A DNA stretch of 64,000 nt from Lysobacter sp. yr284 (GCF_900107375.1 NZ_FNPT01000013.1:53196-117195); one strand, 5' to 3'. Shown: positions 37,509 to 46,181, counted from the stretch's first letter. Notes: a model not told the origin generated them from the sequence alone. A program made the numbers and translations.

Positions 37509-37536
37509 CAGCCGGGGTTCGCCCCGGCTGTTTTTT
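37509..37536 (+). terminator. rho-independent terminator with UUCG loop after ahpC
   Basis: A perfect 9-bp GC-rich stem (CAGCCGGGG, 37509-37517, with its complement 37522-37530) closed by TTCG, followed by six T. It lies 219 bp after the ahpC stop and 136 bp before ahpD, in the only sizeable gap of the pair (37291-37672). No gene is visible in this gap. Confidence 0.9.
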
Positions 37537-37672
37537 ACTCCGCTGCATCGCGCCGCTGCGCTACGCCCTCGACGAGTTCCCAGCCAGCCGTGCGCTTGCG
37601 CACGCCCGCCAGGCGCTCGCGCGCGCCCGCTGCGCGGCCGTCCCCCGATCCGAGCATTCCAGGAGCTTTCCG

Positions 37673-38200
37673 ATGAGCCTTACCGATCTTCGCAATTCGC
37701 TGCCCGACTACGCCAAGGACCTCAAGCTCAACCTCGACAGCGTGCTCAGCGACGCCGGCTCGCAGGGCCTGGACGCCAAGCAGATCCGCGCCATCGCCTT
37801 GTCGTGCGCGATCGCCTCGCGCTACAAGCCGCTGACCGAAGCGATCGAAGCCTTCGCCGCCGAGAAGCTGTCGGCCGAGGAAATCGCCGGCGCCAAGGCC
37901 GCGGCCGCGGTGATGGGCATGAACAACATCTATTACCGCGCCACCCACCTGATCCAGAACGAAGAGTACGGCCAGCTGCGCGCCGGCCTGCGCATGAACG
38001 TCATGGCCAACCCGGGCATCGACAAGATGACCTTCGAGCTGGCCTCGCTGGCGGTGTCGGCCATCAACGGCTGCGGCGCCTGCATGGACTCGCACGAGAA
38101 GGTGCTGCGCAAGCACGAGATCAGCGCGCAGGGCGTGCAGAGCGCGCTCAAGATCGGCGCGGTGGTGCACGCGGTGGCGGTGGCGCTCGAGCAGGCCTGA
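37673..38200 (+). CDS. ahpD: alkyl hydroperoxidase AhpD
   Basis: AhpD is a small CxxC alkylhydroperoxidase, known from mycobacteria as the reductase partner of AhpC. 175 residues; the active site is NGCGACMDSHEKVLRKH with Cys134 and Cys137 and His141, and KAAAAVMGMNNIYYR is the conserved proton-relay helix. An AGGAG site (37661-37665) precedes the ATG at 37673. A terminator stands between ahpC and ahpD, so ahpD is probably either a read-through gene or has its own promoter. Confidence 0.95.
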   Translation: MSLTDLRNSLPDYAKDLKLNLDSVLSDAGSQGLDAKQIRAIALSCAIASRYKPLTEAIEAFAAEKLSAEEIAGAKAAAAVMGMNNIYYRATHLIQNEEYGQLRAGLRMNVMANPGIDKMTFELASLAVSAINGCGACMDSHEKVLRKHEISAQGVQSALKIGAVVHAVAVALEQA

Positions 38201-38234
38201 GCGCGTCGCGTTCAAACGTTGGATGGTGGCAGGG

Positions 38235-38268
38235 GATCGCCGGTGGCAACACCGGCGATCTTTTTTTT
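38235..38268 (+). terminator. rho-independent terminator after ahpD
   Basis: Stem GATCGCCGGT (38235-38244) pairs with ACCGGCGATC (38251-38260) over a 6-base loop, followed by eight T (38261-38268). It lies 34 bp after the ahpD stop. Confidence 0.92.
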
Positions 38269-38289
38269 GCGCGCTGGATCGGTTCACTG

Positions 38290-38390
38290 CCTGTAGGAGC
38301 GGCGCGAGCCGCGACCGCGACAATCCAACGATTGCGCAACCTTCGCCGTAGTTGAGTTGTCGCGGTCGCGGCTCGCGCCGCTCCTACAGG
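38290..38390. repeat. family 1 hairpin repeats, perfect 34-bp inverted pair
   Basis: A plus copy (38290-38323) and a minus copy (38357-38390) of the family 1 element are exact inverted copies over 34 bases, with a 33-base unrelated spacer. The pair lies between the ahpD terminator and the convergent GH18 gene, so it could end both transcripts or block read-through. Confidence 0.9.
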
Positions 38391-38441
38391 GGCTGGTGAA
38401 GCGCCGCCGCCGCGGGAAAGACCGGCGGCGGCGCCTCGCGC

Positions 38442-40061
38442 TCAGCGCACCTCGAACTCGTAGATGCGCGTGGCCGGGTCGCCGTTCTGGGTCGGCGTGG
38501 TCACGTTGAGCTTGATGTAGCGCGCCGAGGTCGCGCCGATCGCATGGGTCGAGGTATTGCCGGTGTTCGCCGTCACCGACACCGGCGTGCTCCAGCTGCT
38601 GCCGTTGGTCGAGGTCTGGATGGTGAAGGCCTTGCTGTTCCAGTTCGCCGACTCGCCGCCGGCGCCGGCGTGCTTGACGGTGAAGCCGCTGACCGTCTGC
38701 GCCGAACCCAGGTCGACCTGCAGCCAGGCCGGCGAGGCCAGCGAGCAGAACTTGTCGGTGGTGCCGCCGGACACGCTGCCGTTGACCGCCTTGGCCGCGC
38801 TCTCGTTGCCGTTGCACGCGGCCGAGCTGGTGGTGGGCTTGTTGAGCGCGAGGTTGACGTTGCCGGCGCCGACCGAGACGGTCGCGGTCTTGGTGTTGCT
38901 GGCGCCGCCGTTGTCGGTGACGGTCAGGCTTACGCTGTAATTGCCTGCGCTGGCGTAGGCATGCGACGGATTGGTCGCGGCCGACGTCTGGCCGTCGCCG
39001 AAACTCCAGCTGCGCGAGGCGATGCTGCCGTCGGCGTCGCTGGAGGAATCGCTGAAGCTCGCGGTCAGGCCGCTGACGCTGACGCCGAAGTTGGCCACCG
39101 GCGCGGCGTTGCCGCTGAGCGCGTTGTTGATCGCGGCCGCGTACTGCGCGCTGGTGCCCTGCGCCCAGCACTTCTGGATGTCGTCGTACAGCCACAGGAA
39201 ACCGCCGTTGATGCCGGCGCTGGTCTTCCAGCCGGCCATGCGGCTCCCGACCTGCGCCGGGCTGTCGCCGGCGCTGCAGCCGCTGCCGTGCTTGGTCCAC
39301 AGGCCGGGCATCACGGTCATGCCCATCGCGGTGTTCCAGGTCGCCGGGTTGTTGCCGGCGCCGCCGTCGTAGACCTGCAGGTAGATGCGGTCGACCGAGG
39401 CGCCGAGGTTGTCCTTCACCCCTTTCCAGAAGCTCTGGTTGGTGTAGGGCGCGAAGGTGATCTTGTAGCCGAGCCCGACCAGCATCTGGCCGAAGGTGGT
39501 GGTGTCGGCGACGTTGTAGTGGCTCTCGTCGTCGAAGTTGACCGCGTCGGCGCCGGTGACGGTCTTGAGCGCCTGGAAATTGCGGTAGAGGATGCTGCCG
39601 CTGCCGGTGCCGCAGACCAGGGTGCTGCCGCAACCGGCGGCGGTGCCGTTGGCGAGCTTGGCCATGCGCTCGAAGTCGGGCACGCCCCAGGCGCCGATCG
39701 AGACTTCCACCCGCTTGACCGAGGTCGGCGCGGTCTTCAGCGAGGCCAGCCGCGCCGGCCAGTCGGCGTCGCTTCCGATGTAGGCGCCGTTCTTGACGAT
39801 CGGAATGTCGTTGTAGACCAGGTCGCCGTTGTCCTCGATATGGATGCTCCACAGGAACACGGTGGTGAAGCCGGAGGCCTTGAGGTCGTTGATCACCGGC
39901 TGGCCGCCGGAATAGAACGGGCCGCCGCCGAAGATCGCCGACTCGGCGGCCCAGGCCGCCGGCGCGACGACGGCCAGGGCGAGCGCGGCCAGGACGGGAG
40001 CGGCGAGCGCCGCGGCGGTACGGCGTAGGGCGGGAGTCGAAGGCTGGCTCGGCACGGACAT
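38442..40061 (-). CDS. secreted GH18-like glycoside hydrolase with PKD and F5/8C domains
   Basis: 539 residues from the ATG at 40061: signal peptide (to about 38, AAWA), a GH18-type barrel (about 40-318), a PKD domain (319-397, SWSFGDGQTSAATNPSHAYA) and a C-terminal F5/8-type C (discoidin, CBM32-like) domain (403-539). The barrel has SIGAWG and ADAVNFDDES; the usual DxxDxDxE reads D172-A-V-N175-F-D177-D-E179, so Asp2 is Asn while the catalytic Glu remains. It probably binds and cuts chitin, peptidoglycan or an N-glycan. A palindrome and TTGACA lie upstream. The PNGase A gene 7 kb away suggests a joint glycan-attack theme. Confidence 0.85.
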   Translation of the reverse strand: MSVPSQPSTPALRRTAAALAAPVLAALALAVVAPAAWAAESAIFGGGPFYSGGQPVINDLKASGFTTVFLWSIHIEDNGDLVYNDIPIVKNGAYIGSDADWPARLASLKTAPTSVKRVEVSIGAWGVPDFERMAKLANGTAAGCGSTLVCGTGSGSILYRNFQALKTVTGADAVNFDDESHYNVADTTTFGQMLVGLGYKITFAPYTNQSFWKGVKDNLGASVDRIYLQVYDGGAGNNPATWNTAMGMTVMPGLWTKHGSGCSAGDSPAQVGSRMAGWKTSAGINGGFLWLYDDIQKCWAQGTSAQYAAAINNALSGNAAPVANFGVSVSGLTASFSDSSSDADGSIASRSWSFGDGQTSAATNPSHAYASAGNYSVSLTVTDNGGASNTKTATVSVGAGNVNLALNKPTTSSAACNGNESAAKAVNGSVSGGTTDKFCSLASPAWLQVDLGSAQTVSGFTVKHAGAGGESANWNSKAFTIQTSTNGSSWSTPVSVTANTGNTSTHAIGATSARYIKLNVTTPTQNGDPATRIYEFEVR

Positions 40062-40175
40062 GGGCGATCCCCTGGAGTGATGGTCGGCGGCGCGGCCGGG
40101 CGTGGCAGCGACGGCGCGCGCGGTGCGGTCGCCAGCGGCGGCGACGCGCCGACAGTGCGAGCGGGGTTTTCGCGG

Positions 40176-40200
40176 TGTCAACGTTTGGATCGATCTAAAC
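40176..40200 (-). promoter_or_regulatory. candidate operator and -35 of the GH18 gene
   Basis: GTTTGGATC-GATCTAAAC (40183-40200) is an 18-bp palindrome with one mismatch and a central CpG, the look of a LacI-family operator. Directly downstream for the minus-strand GH18 gene stands a perfect TTGACA (40181-40176). No good -10 was found at the expected distance. The regulator is not in the window. Confidence 0.5.
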
Positions 40201-40367
40201 AAGGATAAAACGTCTAAAACCGGGCGCGCCGCGGAGATTTTCCCGAGCAATCAACGCGCTGCGTCCGCGCCTGCGGCCGACGGCGAATCCGACGCCGCGC
40301 ACACAACGCCGCGCGATTGCGTTGCGCCGCAGCACGGACTCGCGCGAAGCGGCTGCGGGCCGTTGCT

Positions 40368-40519
40368 GTGGGAGGGCCTTCAGGCCCGACGCTTTTGCTT
40401 CAGGTCGCCGCGATCTCAGTGGCAGGCCCTGCTGTTGTGGGAGGGCCTTCAGGCCCGACGCTCTTGTTTCAGGTCTCGGCAAACTGAAACAAGAGCGTCG
40501 GGCCTGAAGGCCCTCCCGC
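40368..40519. repeat. cluster of three family 2 hairpin repeats before prmC
   Basis: Two direct plus copies (40368-40397 and 40437-40472) and one minus copy (40484-40519). The second and third form near-perfect 36-base inverted arms around an 11-base loop and end 24 bp before the prmC start. They fill most of the 482-bp gap between the divergent GH18 and prmC genes. Confidence 0.88.
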
Positions 40520-40530
40520 AGCGCCCGCCT

Positions 40531-40536
40531 TACAAT
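40531..40536 (+). promoter_or_regulatory. possible -10 box of prmC (leaderless start)
   Basis: TACAAT at 40531-40536 is 7 bases before the ATG at 40544. If used as -10, transcription would begin at or next to the start codon, giving a leaderless mRNA; no Shine-Dalgarno is visible. The -35 region would fall in the repeat arm. Confidence 0.4.
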
Positions 40537-40543
40537 GCGGGCG

Positions 40544-41392
40544 ATGAATTCCCACGACTCCGCCGAGCCGCCGACCGTCGCCACGCTGCTGCGCGCCGCG
40601 CGCGCGCGCATCGAGCCGGCCGAGGCCGAACTGCTGCTCGCCCACGCGCTGCAGCGCTCGCGCAGCTGGCTGTTCGCCCACGACGACCACGCGCCCGCCC
40701 CCGAAGCGCGGGCGCGTTTCGCCGAATGGCTCGACCGCCGCGCCGCCGGCGAGCCGGTCGCCTACCTGCTCGGCCGCCGCGGCTTCTGGCGCTTCGACCT
40801 GCAGGTGAGCCCGGCCACGCTGATCCCGCGTCCGGAGACCGAGCGCCTGGTCGAACTGGCGCTGGAACGCCTGCCGGCGCGGACCGAGCTGCGCGTGGCC
40901 GACCTGGGCACCGGCAGCGGCGCGATCGCGCTGGCGCTGGCGCTGGAGCGTCCGCAGGCGCAGGTGCTGGCGGTGGACCTGAGCGAGCCGGCGCTGGCGG
41001 TGGCGCGCGCCAACGCCGCCGAACTGGGCCTGGCCAACGCGGTCTTCCGCCACGGCGACTGGTTCGCGCCGCTGGCCGGCGAGCGCTTCGACCTGATCGC
41101 CAGCAACCCGCCCTACATCGAGGCGGCCGACCCGCACCTGGCCCAGGGCGACCTACGCTTCGAGCCGGCGGACGCGCTGGCCTCCGGCGCCGACGGCCTC
41201 GACGCGATCCGGACCATCGCGCGCGACGCGCCCGCGCACCTGCAGCCTGGCGGCTGGCTGCTGATCGAACACGGCTGGGAGCAGGGCGCGGCGGTGCGCG
41301 CGTTGCTGCAGCAGGCCGGCTTCGCCGAGGTGGCGACCGAGCGCGATTGGGAACAGCGCGACCGCGTCAGCCTGGGGCGCTGGCCCGGCTAG
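40544..41392 (+). CDS. prmC: peptide chain release factor N5-glutamine methyltransferase
   Basis: PrmC (HemK) methylates the Gln of the GGQ motif in release factors RF1 and RF2. 282 residues from the ATG at 40544: an N-terminal helical domain ([40 protein letters not shown]), then the methyltransferase core with [19 protein letters not shown] and the substrate motif [18 protein letters not shown] (NPPY), and [10 protein letters not shown]. An ATG three codons earlier (40535) overlaps the -10-like box. The gene stands alone between repeats and pip. Confidence 0.95.
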   Translation: MNSHDSAEPPTVATLLRAARARIEPAEAELLLAHALQRSRSWLFAHDDHAPAPEARARFAEWLDRRAAGEPVAYLLGRRGFWRFDLQVSPATLIPRPETERLVELALERLPARTELRVADLGTGSGAIALALALERPQAQVLAVDLSEPALAVARANAAELGLANAVFRHGDWFAPLAGERFDLIASNPPYIEAADPHLAQGDLRFEPADALASGADGLDAIRTIARDAPAHLQPGGWLLIEHGWEQGAAVRALLQQAGFAEVATERDWEQRDRVSLGRWPG

Positions 41393-41533
41393 GTTCGGCG
41401 ACGACGGCCGCCGCCTTCGCCCCGCCCGAACCGCGCTGCACGGGCCGCCTTGGCGCCCGAACCGCCGCGGCGGGCACCCAAAGCGATCGCCGCGGGCGGC
41501 TAAACTGCGTGCATCCCGACTGCGAGGTCCCCG

Positions 41534-42475
41534 ATGCGCACGCTCTATCCCGAACTCGAACCCTTCGACACCGGCACGCTCAAGGTCGACGAGCGCCACA
41601 CGCTGCATTACGAGCAGTGCGGCAATCCCGACGGCAAGCCGGTGGTGCTGCTGCACGGCGGCCCCGGCGCCGGCTGCAGCGCCAAGATGCGCCGCTTCCA
41701 CGACCCGGCCAAGTACCGCATCGTCCTGTTCGACCAGCGCGGCAGCGGCCGTTCCACCCCGCACGCGGACCTGACCGACAACACCACCTGGGACCTGGTC
41801 GCCGACATCGAGAAGCTGCGCGTCCAGCTCGGCATCGAGCGCTGGCAGGTGTTCGGCGGCTCCTGGGGCTCGACCCTGGCGCTGGCGTATGCGCAGTCGC
41901 ACCCGCAGCGCGTCACCGAACTGGTGCTGCGCGGCATCTTCATGCTGCGCCGCTGGGAACTGGAGTGGTTCTACCAGGAAGGCGCCTCGCGCCTGTTCCC
42001 CGACGCCTGGGAGCACTACGTCAACGCGATCCCGGCGGTCGAGCGCCACGACCTGATCAGCGCCTTCCACCGCCGCCTGACCAGTAGCGACGAGAAGACC
42101 CGCCTGGACGCCGCGCGCGCCTGGAGCGTGTGGGAAGGCGCGACCAGCTTCCTGCACGTCGACGACGATTTCGTCAGCGGCCACGAGGACGCCAAGTTCG
42201 CCCTGGCCTTCGCCCGCATCGAGAACCATTACTTCGTCAACGGCGGGTTCTTCGAGGTCGAAGACCAACTGCTGCGCGACGCGCACAAGATCGCCGACAT
42301 CCCCGGCGCGATCGTGCACGGCCGCTACGACGTGGTCTGCCCGGTGCAGAACGCGTGGGAGCTGAAAAAGGCCTGGCCGAAGGCCGAGCTGACCATCACC
42401 CCGGCTTCGGGGCATTCGGCGTTCGAGGCCGAGAACGTGGACGCGCTGGTGCGGGCGACCGATCGGTTCGCCTGA
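41534..42475 (+). CDS. pip: proline iminopeptidase
   Basis: An alpha/beta hydrolase of 313 residues that removes N-terminal proline. Signatures: PVVLLHGGPGAGCSAKMRRF (oxyanion HGGPG), LFDQRGSGRSTPHADL, the nucleophile elbow VFGGSWGSTLALAYAQ, acid residue in GRYDVVCPVQNAW and His in ITPASGHSAFE. The size and blocks match the monomeric S33 family of Xanthomonas. A TAAACT hexamer at 41501-41506 may be its -10. It marks the left border of the glycan locus. Confidence 0.96.
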   Translation: MRTLYPELEPFDTGTLKVDERHTLHYEQCGNPDGKPVVLLHGGPGAGCSAKMRRFHDPAKYRIVLFDQRGSGRSTPHADLTDNTTWDLVADIEKLRVQLGIERWQVFGGSWGSTLALAYAQSHPQRVTELVLRGIFMLRRWELEWFYQEGASRLFPDAWEHYVNAIPAVERHDLISAFHRRLTSSDEKTRLDAARAWSVWEGATSFLHVDDDFVSGHEDAKFALAFARIENHYFVNGGFFEVEDQLLRDAHKIADIPGAIVHGRYDVVCPVQNAWELKKAWPKAELTITPASGHSAFEAENVDALVRATDRFA

Positions 42476-42767
42476 GCGCGGGCGACAGCGCGGGCGGAGG
42501 TTTCCCCCGCGCTGTCGTCGCTGTCTCGCAGCAAGAGCGCCGCGTGCGCTGATCCCGCATCCGAAGGCATCGTCGATATGCCTGTTTGACTCTATTTTTT
42601 CTTCATCCGGCACTGAATTTACGCCAACGCCTACGGCAGCGACGCCTCCCTCCAGGGCCGTCCGCTGCGCCGATTCCGCGCAACTTCATTGGAATCCGGC
42701 GAAACAGTGAGCAACGCGCAACGCGTTGTGGCGCACAAATAATTTTTTGTTCCGCGATTAATGGCAT

Positions 42768-42790
42768 CGAAAATACGCAACGTATTTTCG
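42768..42790. promoter_or_regulatory. A/T-rich palindrome, candidate operator
   Basis: CGAAAATACG (42768-42777) and CGTATTTTCG (42781-42790) are perfect inverted copies with a 3-base spacer. It lies 75 bp upstream of a TTGACA box and 215 bp before the first glycan gene. No T-tract follows, so it is more like a protein-binding site than a terminator. Confidence 0.5.
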
Positions 42791-42864
42791 TGCAGGCGAT
42801 TGCGATCAAGCGTTTGCGTGCGAAATCCTTCGAAAACGTCCCCGTTTTTGCCCTCAGCCGCGGT

Positions 42865-42894
42865 TTGACAGCGTTTTTGCCCGCGCGCTGAAAT
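42865..42894 (+). promoter_or_regulatory. predicted promoter of the glycan operon
   Basis: A perfect TTGACA (42865-42870) and TGAAAT (42889-42894) are 18 bp apart. The predicted start near 42901 would give a leader of about 105 bases before the TTG start of the first gene. Confidence 0.45.
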
Positions 42895-43005
42895 CGCCCG
42901 CCATTGCGGTCGTCGGGTGCTGCGCATGCGGTTCCGACGAACGCGAGACCACGGGGCAAGTCAGGCGCGACACGGCAAGGCCGTGGCCTGCGGCGAGGGG
43001 AAACG

Positions 43006-45393
43006 TTGAGCATCACTGGAACTTATGGACAGGGACGGCAGCTGCGCTTGGTCGCGATCCAGCAGCTGCGCTCGTTGCCCGCGGGCGAGCCGGCGGGCTA
43101 CGCGGCCCAGGGCGAGGACCTGCAATTCGAAGTGGAAGCCGCGCAGGGCGAATTGCCCGTGCCCGGCTGGTACCTGCTGGATCTGCGTTTCGCGCTGGAA
43201 GACGGGCGCATCCTCGCGCCCTGCCTGTATCCCGATTACGGTGGGGGCGTGTCCGAGGCGCTGCGCATCGGCTTGGCCGAGCCGGCGCGCGACGGGCGCT
43301 CGCGCAGCGTGGTGCTGATCGGATCGCGCCTGCACCGCCTGCGTTTCGATCCCAGCGAAAGCCGGGCGCGGTTCGCCATGGAGCAGTTCCGCCTGCGTCG
43401 GATCTCGCGGCCGCGCGCGGTGTGGGAACTGCTGTGCGGCATCCAGCGCGCGCGCCGCGAGGTGCTGTGCGAAGAAGCGGTCGGCGCCGGCCTGCGCTTC
43501 CTGCGCGCGGCCCTGCGCGGCCGCATGGCCGACGGCGGCAAGGCGTTGCTGCAGCACTACCGTCTGGCGTTGCGGCAGGGCGCGCATTCTTACCAGCATT
43601 GGCTGGCGCGGTACGACCGCGCCGTGGCGGCGGGCAGCTGCGCAGCGGACGCAGGCGCGGGCGGCGCGCCGACGCCGGACGCACTTGCGGCGGACGGCGC
43701 GGAAACTGCCTCGTCCGCGACACCGGCCGCGCCCACGATCTCGATCGTCCTGCCGGTGCGCGACCCGCCGTTGCCGTGGCTGCGGCGCTGCCTGGACAGC
43801 GTGATCGCCCAGACCTGGCCGAACTGGCAGCTGTGCATCGCCGACGACGCCTCGCGCTCCGGCGCGGTGCGCCGGCTGTTGCGCGACTACGCCGCGCGCG
43901 ATCCGCGCATCGTGCTGCGCTTGCGCGAGAACCACGGCCATATCTGCGAAGCCAGCAACAGCGCGATCGAACTGGCGACGGGCAGCCACATCGGCTTTCT
44001 CGACCACGACGACGAACTCGCGCCGCAGGCGCTGGAGGAGGTCGCCCGCGCCATCGTCGAGCATCCGCGCGCGCGGCTGTTCTACACCGACGAGGACAAG
44101 GTCGACGAGAGCGGTCGTCGCTTCGAGCCGAACTTCAAGCCGGCCTGGAACCCGGACCTGCTGCGCACCCAGAACTACATCTGCCATTTCGTCGCGATCG
44201 AGGCGGCGCTGGTGCGCGAACTCGGCGGGCTGCGCGCCGGCTTCGAAGGCGCGCAGGACCACGACCTGCTGCTGCGCTGCGCCGAGCGCCTGGACGACGG
44301 CCAGATCGTGCACATCCCGCAGGTGCTGTACCACTGGCGGGTGCTGCCCGAGTCCACCGCGCTGTCCGGCGGCGCCAAGCCCTACGCGCTGGAGGCCGGC
44401 CGCCGCGCGGTCGAGGAACACCACGCCCGCAGCGGCGTGCGCGCGCGGGTCGAGGTGACCGAGCACGGCTACTACCGCAGCGTGCGCAGCCTGCGCGAGC
44501 GGCCGCTGGCATCGCTGATCGTGCCCACCCGCGACCGCGCCGCGCTGCTGCGCACCTGCGTGGAGAGCGTGCTGCAGCGCACCGCCTACCGGCCGCTGGA
44601 ACTGCTGGTGGTGGACAACGGCTCCAGCGAACCCGAGGCGCTGCGCTACCTGGGCGAACTGCGCCGGCGCGAACACGTGCGGGTGCTCGACTGGCCGCAT
44701 CCGTTCAACTTCTCCGCCATCGTCAACCACGCCGCCGCGCAGGCGCGCGGCGAGGTGTTGTGCCTGCTCAACAACGACACCGAGGTGATCGCCTCCGACT
44801 GGCTCGACGAGCTGGTCTCGCACGCATTGCGCGAGGACGTCGGCGCGGTCGGCGGGATGCTGTACTACCCGGGCGACACCATCCAGCACGCCGGCGTGAT
44901 CCTCGGCATCGGCGGCGTCGCCGGCCACGCCCACGGCCACCTGCGCCGCGGCAGCAACGGCTATCTGGGCCGCGCCGGCGTGGTCCAGAACCTCAGCGCC
45001 GTCACCGGCGCCTGCCTGGCGCTGCGCCGCGCGTTGTACGCCGAGGTCGGCGGCATGGACGAGAGCCTGGCGGTGGCGTTCAACGACATCGACCTGTGCC
45101 TGCGCCTGCACGCGCGCGGCTATCGCAACGTGTGGACGCCGCATGCCGAGCTGTATCACCACGAGTCGGCGTCGCGCGGGCCGGAGGATACGCCGGAGAA
45201 GCGCGCGCGATTCCTGGCCGAGGCAGCGGCGATGCAACGCCGCTGGGGAGAGTTGCTGCGCAACGATCCGGCCTACAACCCCAATTTGTCGCTGGAAAGC
45301 CTGCATTTCGATCTGGCGTTCCCGCCGCGGTCGCGGATCAGTCGGGTATCGGCGCGCGTTCCTTCCCCTCTCACGATTCCGGTCAACGCATGA
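43006..45393 (+). CDS. two-domain family 2 glycosyltransferase
   Basis: 795 residues. There is no ATG in the right place; TTG at 43006 is preceded by GAGGGG (42995-43000) 5 bases away, and I take it as the start. An N-terminal beta-rich part (about 1-100) is followed by two GT-A domains: the first from 245 (ISIVLPVRDPPLPWLRRCLD, FLDHDDELAP as DxD site, YHWRVLPEST) and the second from 503 (SLIVPTRDRAALLRTCVESV, CLLNNDTEVI, ITGACL-like LSAVTGACLALRR, FNDIDLCLRLHARGYR). Such proteins build repeat units of O-antigen or capsule on the cytoplasmic side. First gene of the seven-gene operon; the next start overlaps its stop. Confidence 0.87.
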   Translation: MSITGTYGQGRQLRLVAIQQLRSLPAGEPAGYAAQGEDLQFEVEAAQGELPVPGWYLLDLRFALEDGRILAPCLYPDYGGGVSEALRIGLAEPARDGRSRSVVLIGSRLHRLRFDPSESRARFAMEQFRLRRISRPRAVWELLCGIQRARREVLCEEAVGAGLRFLRAALRGRMADGGKALLQHYRLALRQGAHSYQHWLARYDRAVAAGSCAADAGAGGAPTPDALAADGAETASSATPAAPTISIVLPVRDPPLPWLRRCLDSVIAQTWPNWQLCIADDASRSGAVRRLLRDYAARDPRIVLRLRENHGHICEASNSAIELATGSHIGFLDHDDELAPQALEEVARAIVEHPRARLFYTDEDKVDESGRRFEPNFKPAWNPDLLRTQNYICHFVAIEAALVRELGGLRAGFEGAQDHDLLLRCAERLDDGQIVHIPQVLYHWRVLPESTALSGGAKPYALEAGRRAVEEHHARSGVRARVEVTEHGYYRSVRSLRERPLASLIVPTRDRAALLRTCVESVLQRTAYRPLELLVVDNGSSEPEALRYLGELRRREHVRVLDWPHPFNFSAIVNHAAAQARGEVLCLLNNDTEVIASDWLDELVSHALREDVGAVGGMLYYPGDTIQHAGVILGIGGVAGHAHGHLRRGSNGYLGRAGVVQNLSAVTGACLALRRALYAEVGGMDESLAVAFNDIDLCLRLHARGYRNVWTPHAELYHHESASRGPEDTPEKRARFLAEAAAMQRRWGELLRNDPAYNPNLSLESLHFDLAFPPRSRISRVSARVPSPLTIPVNA

Positions 45394-46181
45394 GTTCCTT
45401 GCTTTCGCACCTGCGCCAAAGCCTCAGACGCCCCGATCACTGGCTGTATGCCAGTTGGCTCGACATCGTGCTCAAGTACCGGCGCACCCGCTTGGGCGTG
45501 CTGTGGATGCTGGTGCCCACGGCCATCTATATCTGGGGCATCGGCGGATTCCTCGCGGCGCTTCAACCGGGGATCGCCGTTGCCGGCTTCCTGGCCCACG
45601 TCGGGATGGGCTTCGTGCTGTTCCGCCTCGTCTCGACCGTGGCGATGGACGCCACCACGGCTTTCGCACAGAGCCAGGCCTATATCTACGACGGACATAC
45701 CCGGCTGACCGACTTCGTGCTGCGCGCGATCGCGCGGTCGTTCGCCTACTTTTTATTGTCGTTGCCGGTGGCGTTGGCCGCCGCATTCGCCTCGCCGGAC
45801 TTCGATGCGCTCGGCACCGGTCTGGCCTTGCTGGGCCTGGCGACGGTGATGTGGAACCTGTTCGTGTTCTCGGTGTTGCTGGCCATCGCAGGCGCGCGGT
45901 TTCCGGATATGCACGAAGCGATGGGCAGCGCGGTCATGGCCTTGTTCCTGCTCACTCCGGTGGTCTGGTACGCCAGCGTAGCGCCGGCGGACACCTTGCA
46001 TGGGCAGCTGATGCGGGCCAATCCGCTGCATCACATGATTGCGGTCGTGCGCGATCCCCTGCTCGGCGAGCCGGTGGAACCGGTCACTTGGTGGTATCTG
46101 GCGACGATGAGCGTGGTCGGTACCGTGGCCGCAGCCTGGGTTTATGGCGGCGCGGCCCGCCGGGTTCCGCAATGGTTGTAA
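45390..46181 (+). CDS. ABC-2 type polysaccharide exporter permease
   Basis: 263 residues with six hydrophobic helices of the Wzm/KpsM/TagG family. Key blocks: DIVLKYRRTRLGVLWMLVPT at the N-terminus (the conserved cytoplasmic helix), GMGFVLFRLVSTVAMDATTA, MWNLFVFSVLLAIAGARFPD, LLTPVVWYASV and ANPLHHMIAVVRDPLLGEP near the C-terminus. It pairs with the ATPase encoded 11 bp downstream to export a finished lipid-linked polymer over the inner membrane. The start overlaps the glycosyltransferase stop by 4 bp (ATGA). Confidence 0.9.
   Translation: MSSLLSHLRQSLRRPDHWLYASWLDIVLKYRRTRLGVLWMLVPTAIYIWGIGGFLAALQPGIAVAGFLAHVGMGFVLFRLVSTVAMDATTAFAQSQAYIYDGHTRLTDFVLRAIARSFAYFLLSLPVALAAAFASPDFDALGTGLALLGLATVMWNLFVFSVLLAIAGARFPDMHEAMGSAVMALFLLTPVVWYASVAPADTLHGQLMRANPLHHMIAVVRDPLLGEPVEPVTWWYLATMSVVGTVAAAWVYGGAARRVPQWL

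Larger units (their letters stand above)
42476..43005. other. 530-bp A/T-rich leader region of the glycan locus
   Basis: No gene is supported here; short open frames on both strands lack ribosome sites and family signatures. The middle is strikingly A/T-rich for this genome, which is usual upstream of acquired loci controlled by nucleoid proteins. It holds an exact palindrome and a predicted promoter, given separately. Confidence 0.6.

Noticed and set aside
42586..42891. Possible 101-codon gene before the glycan operon
   Set aside because: No ribosome site, no similarity, and it overlaps the palindrome and promoter region.
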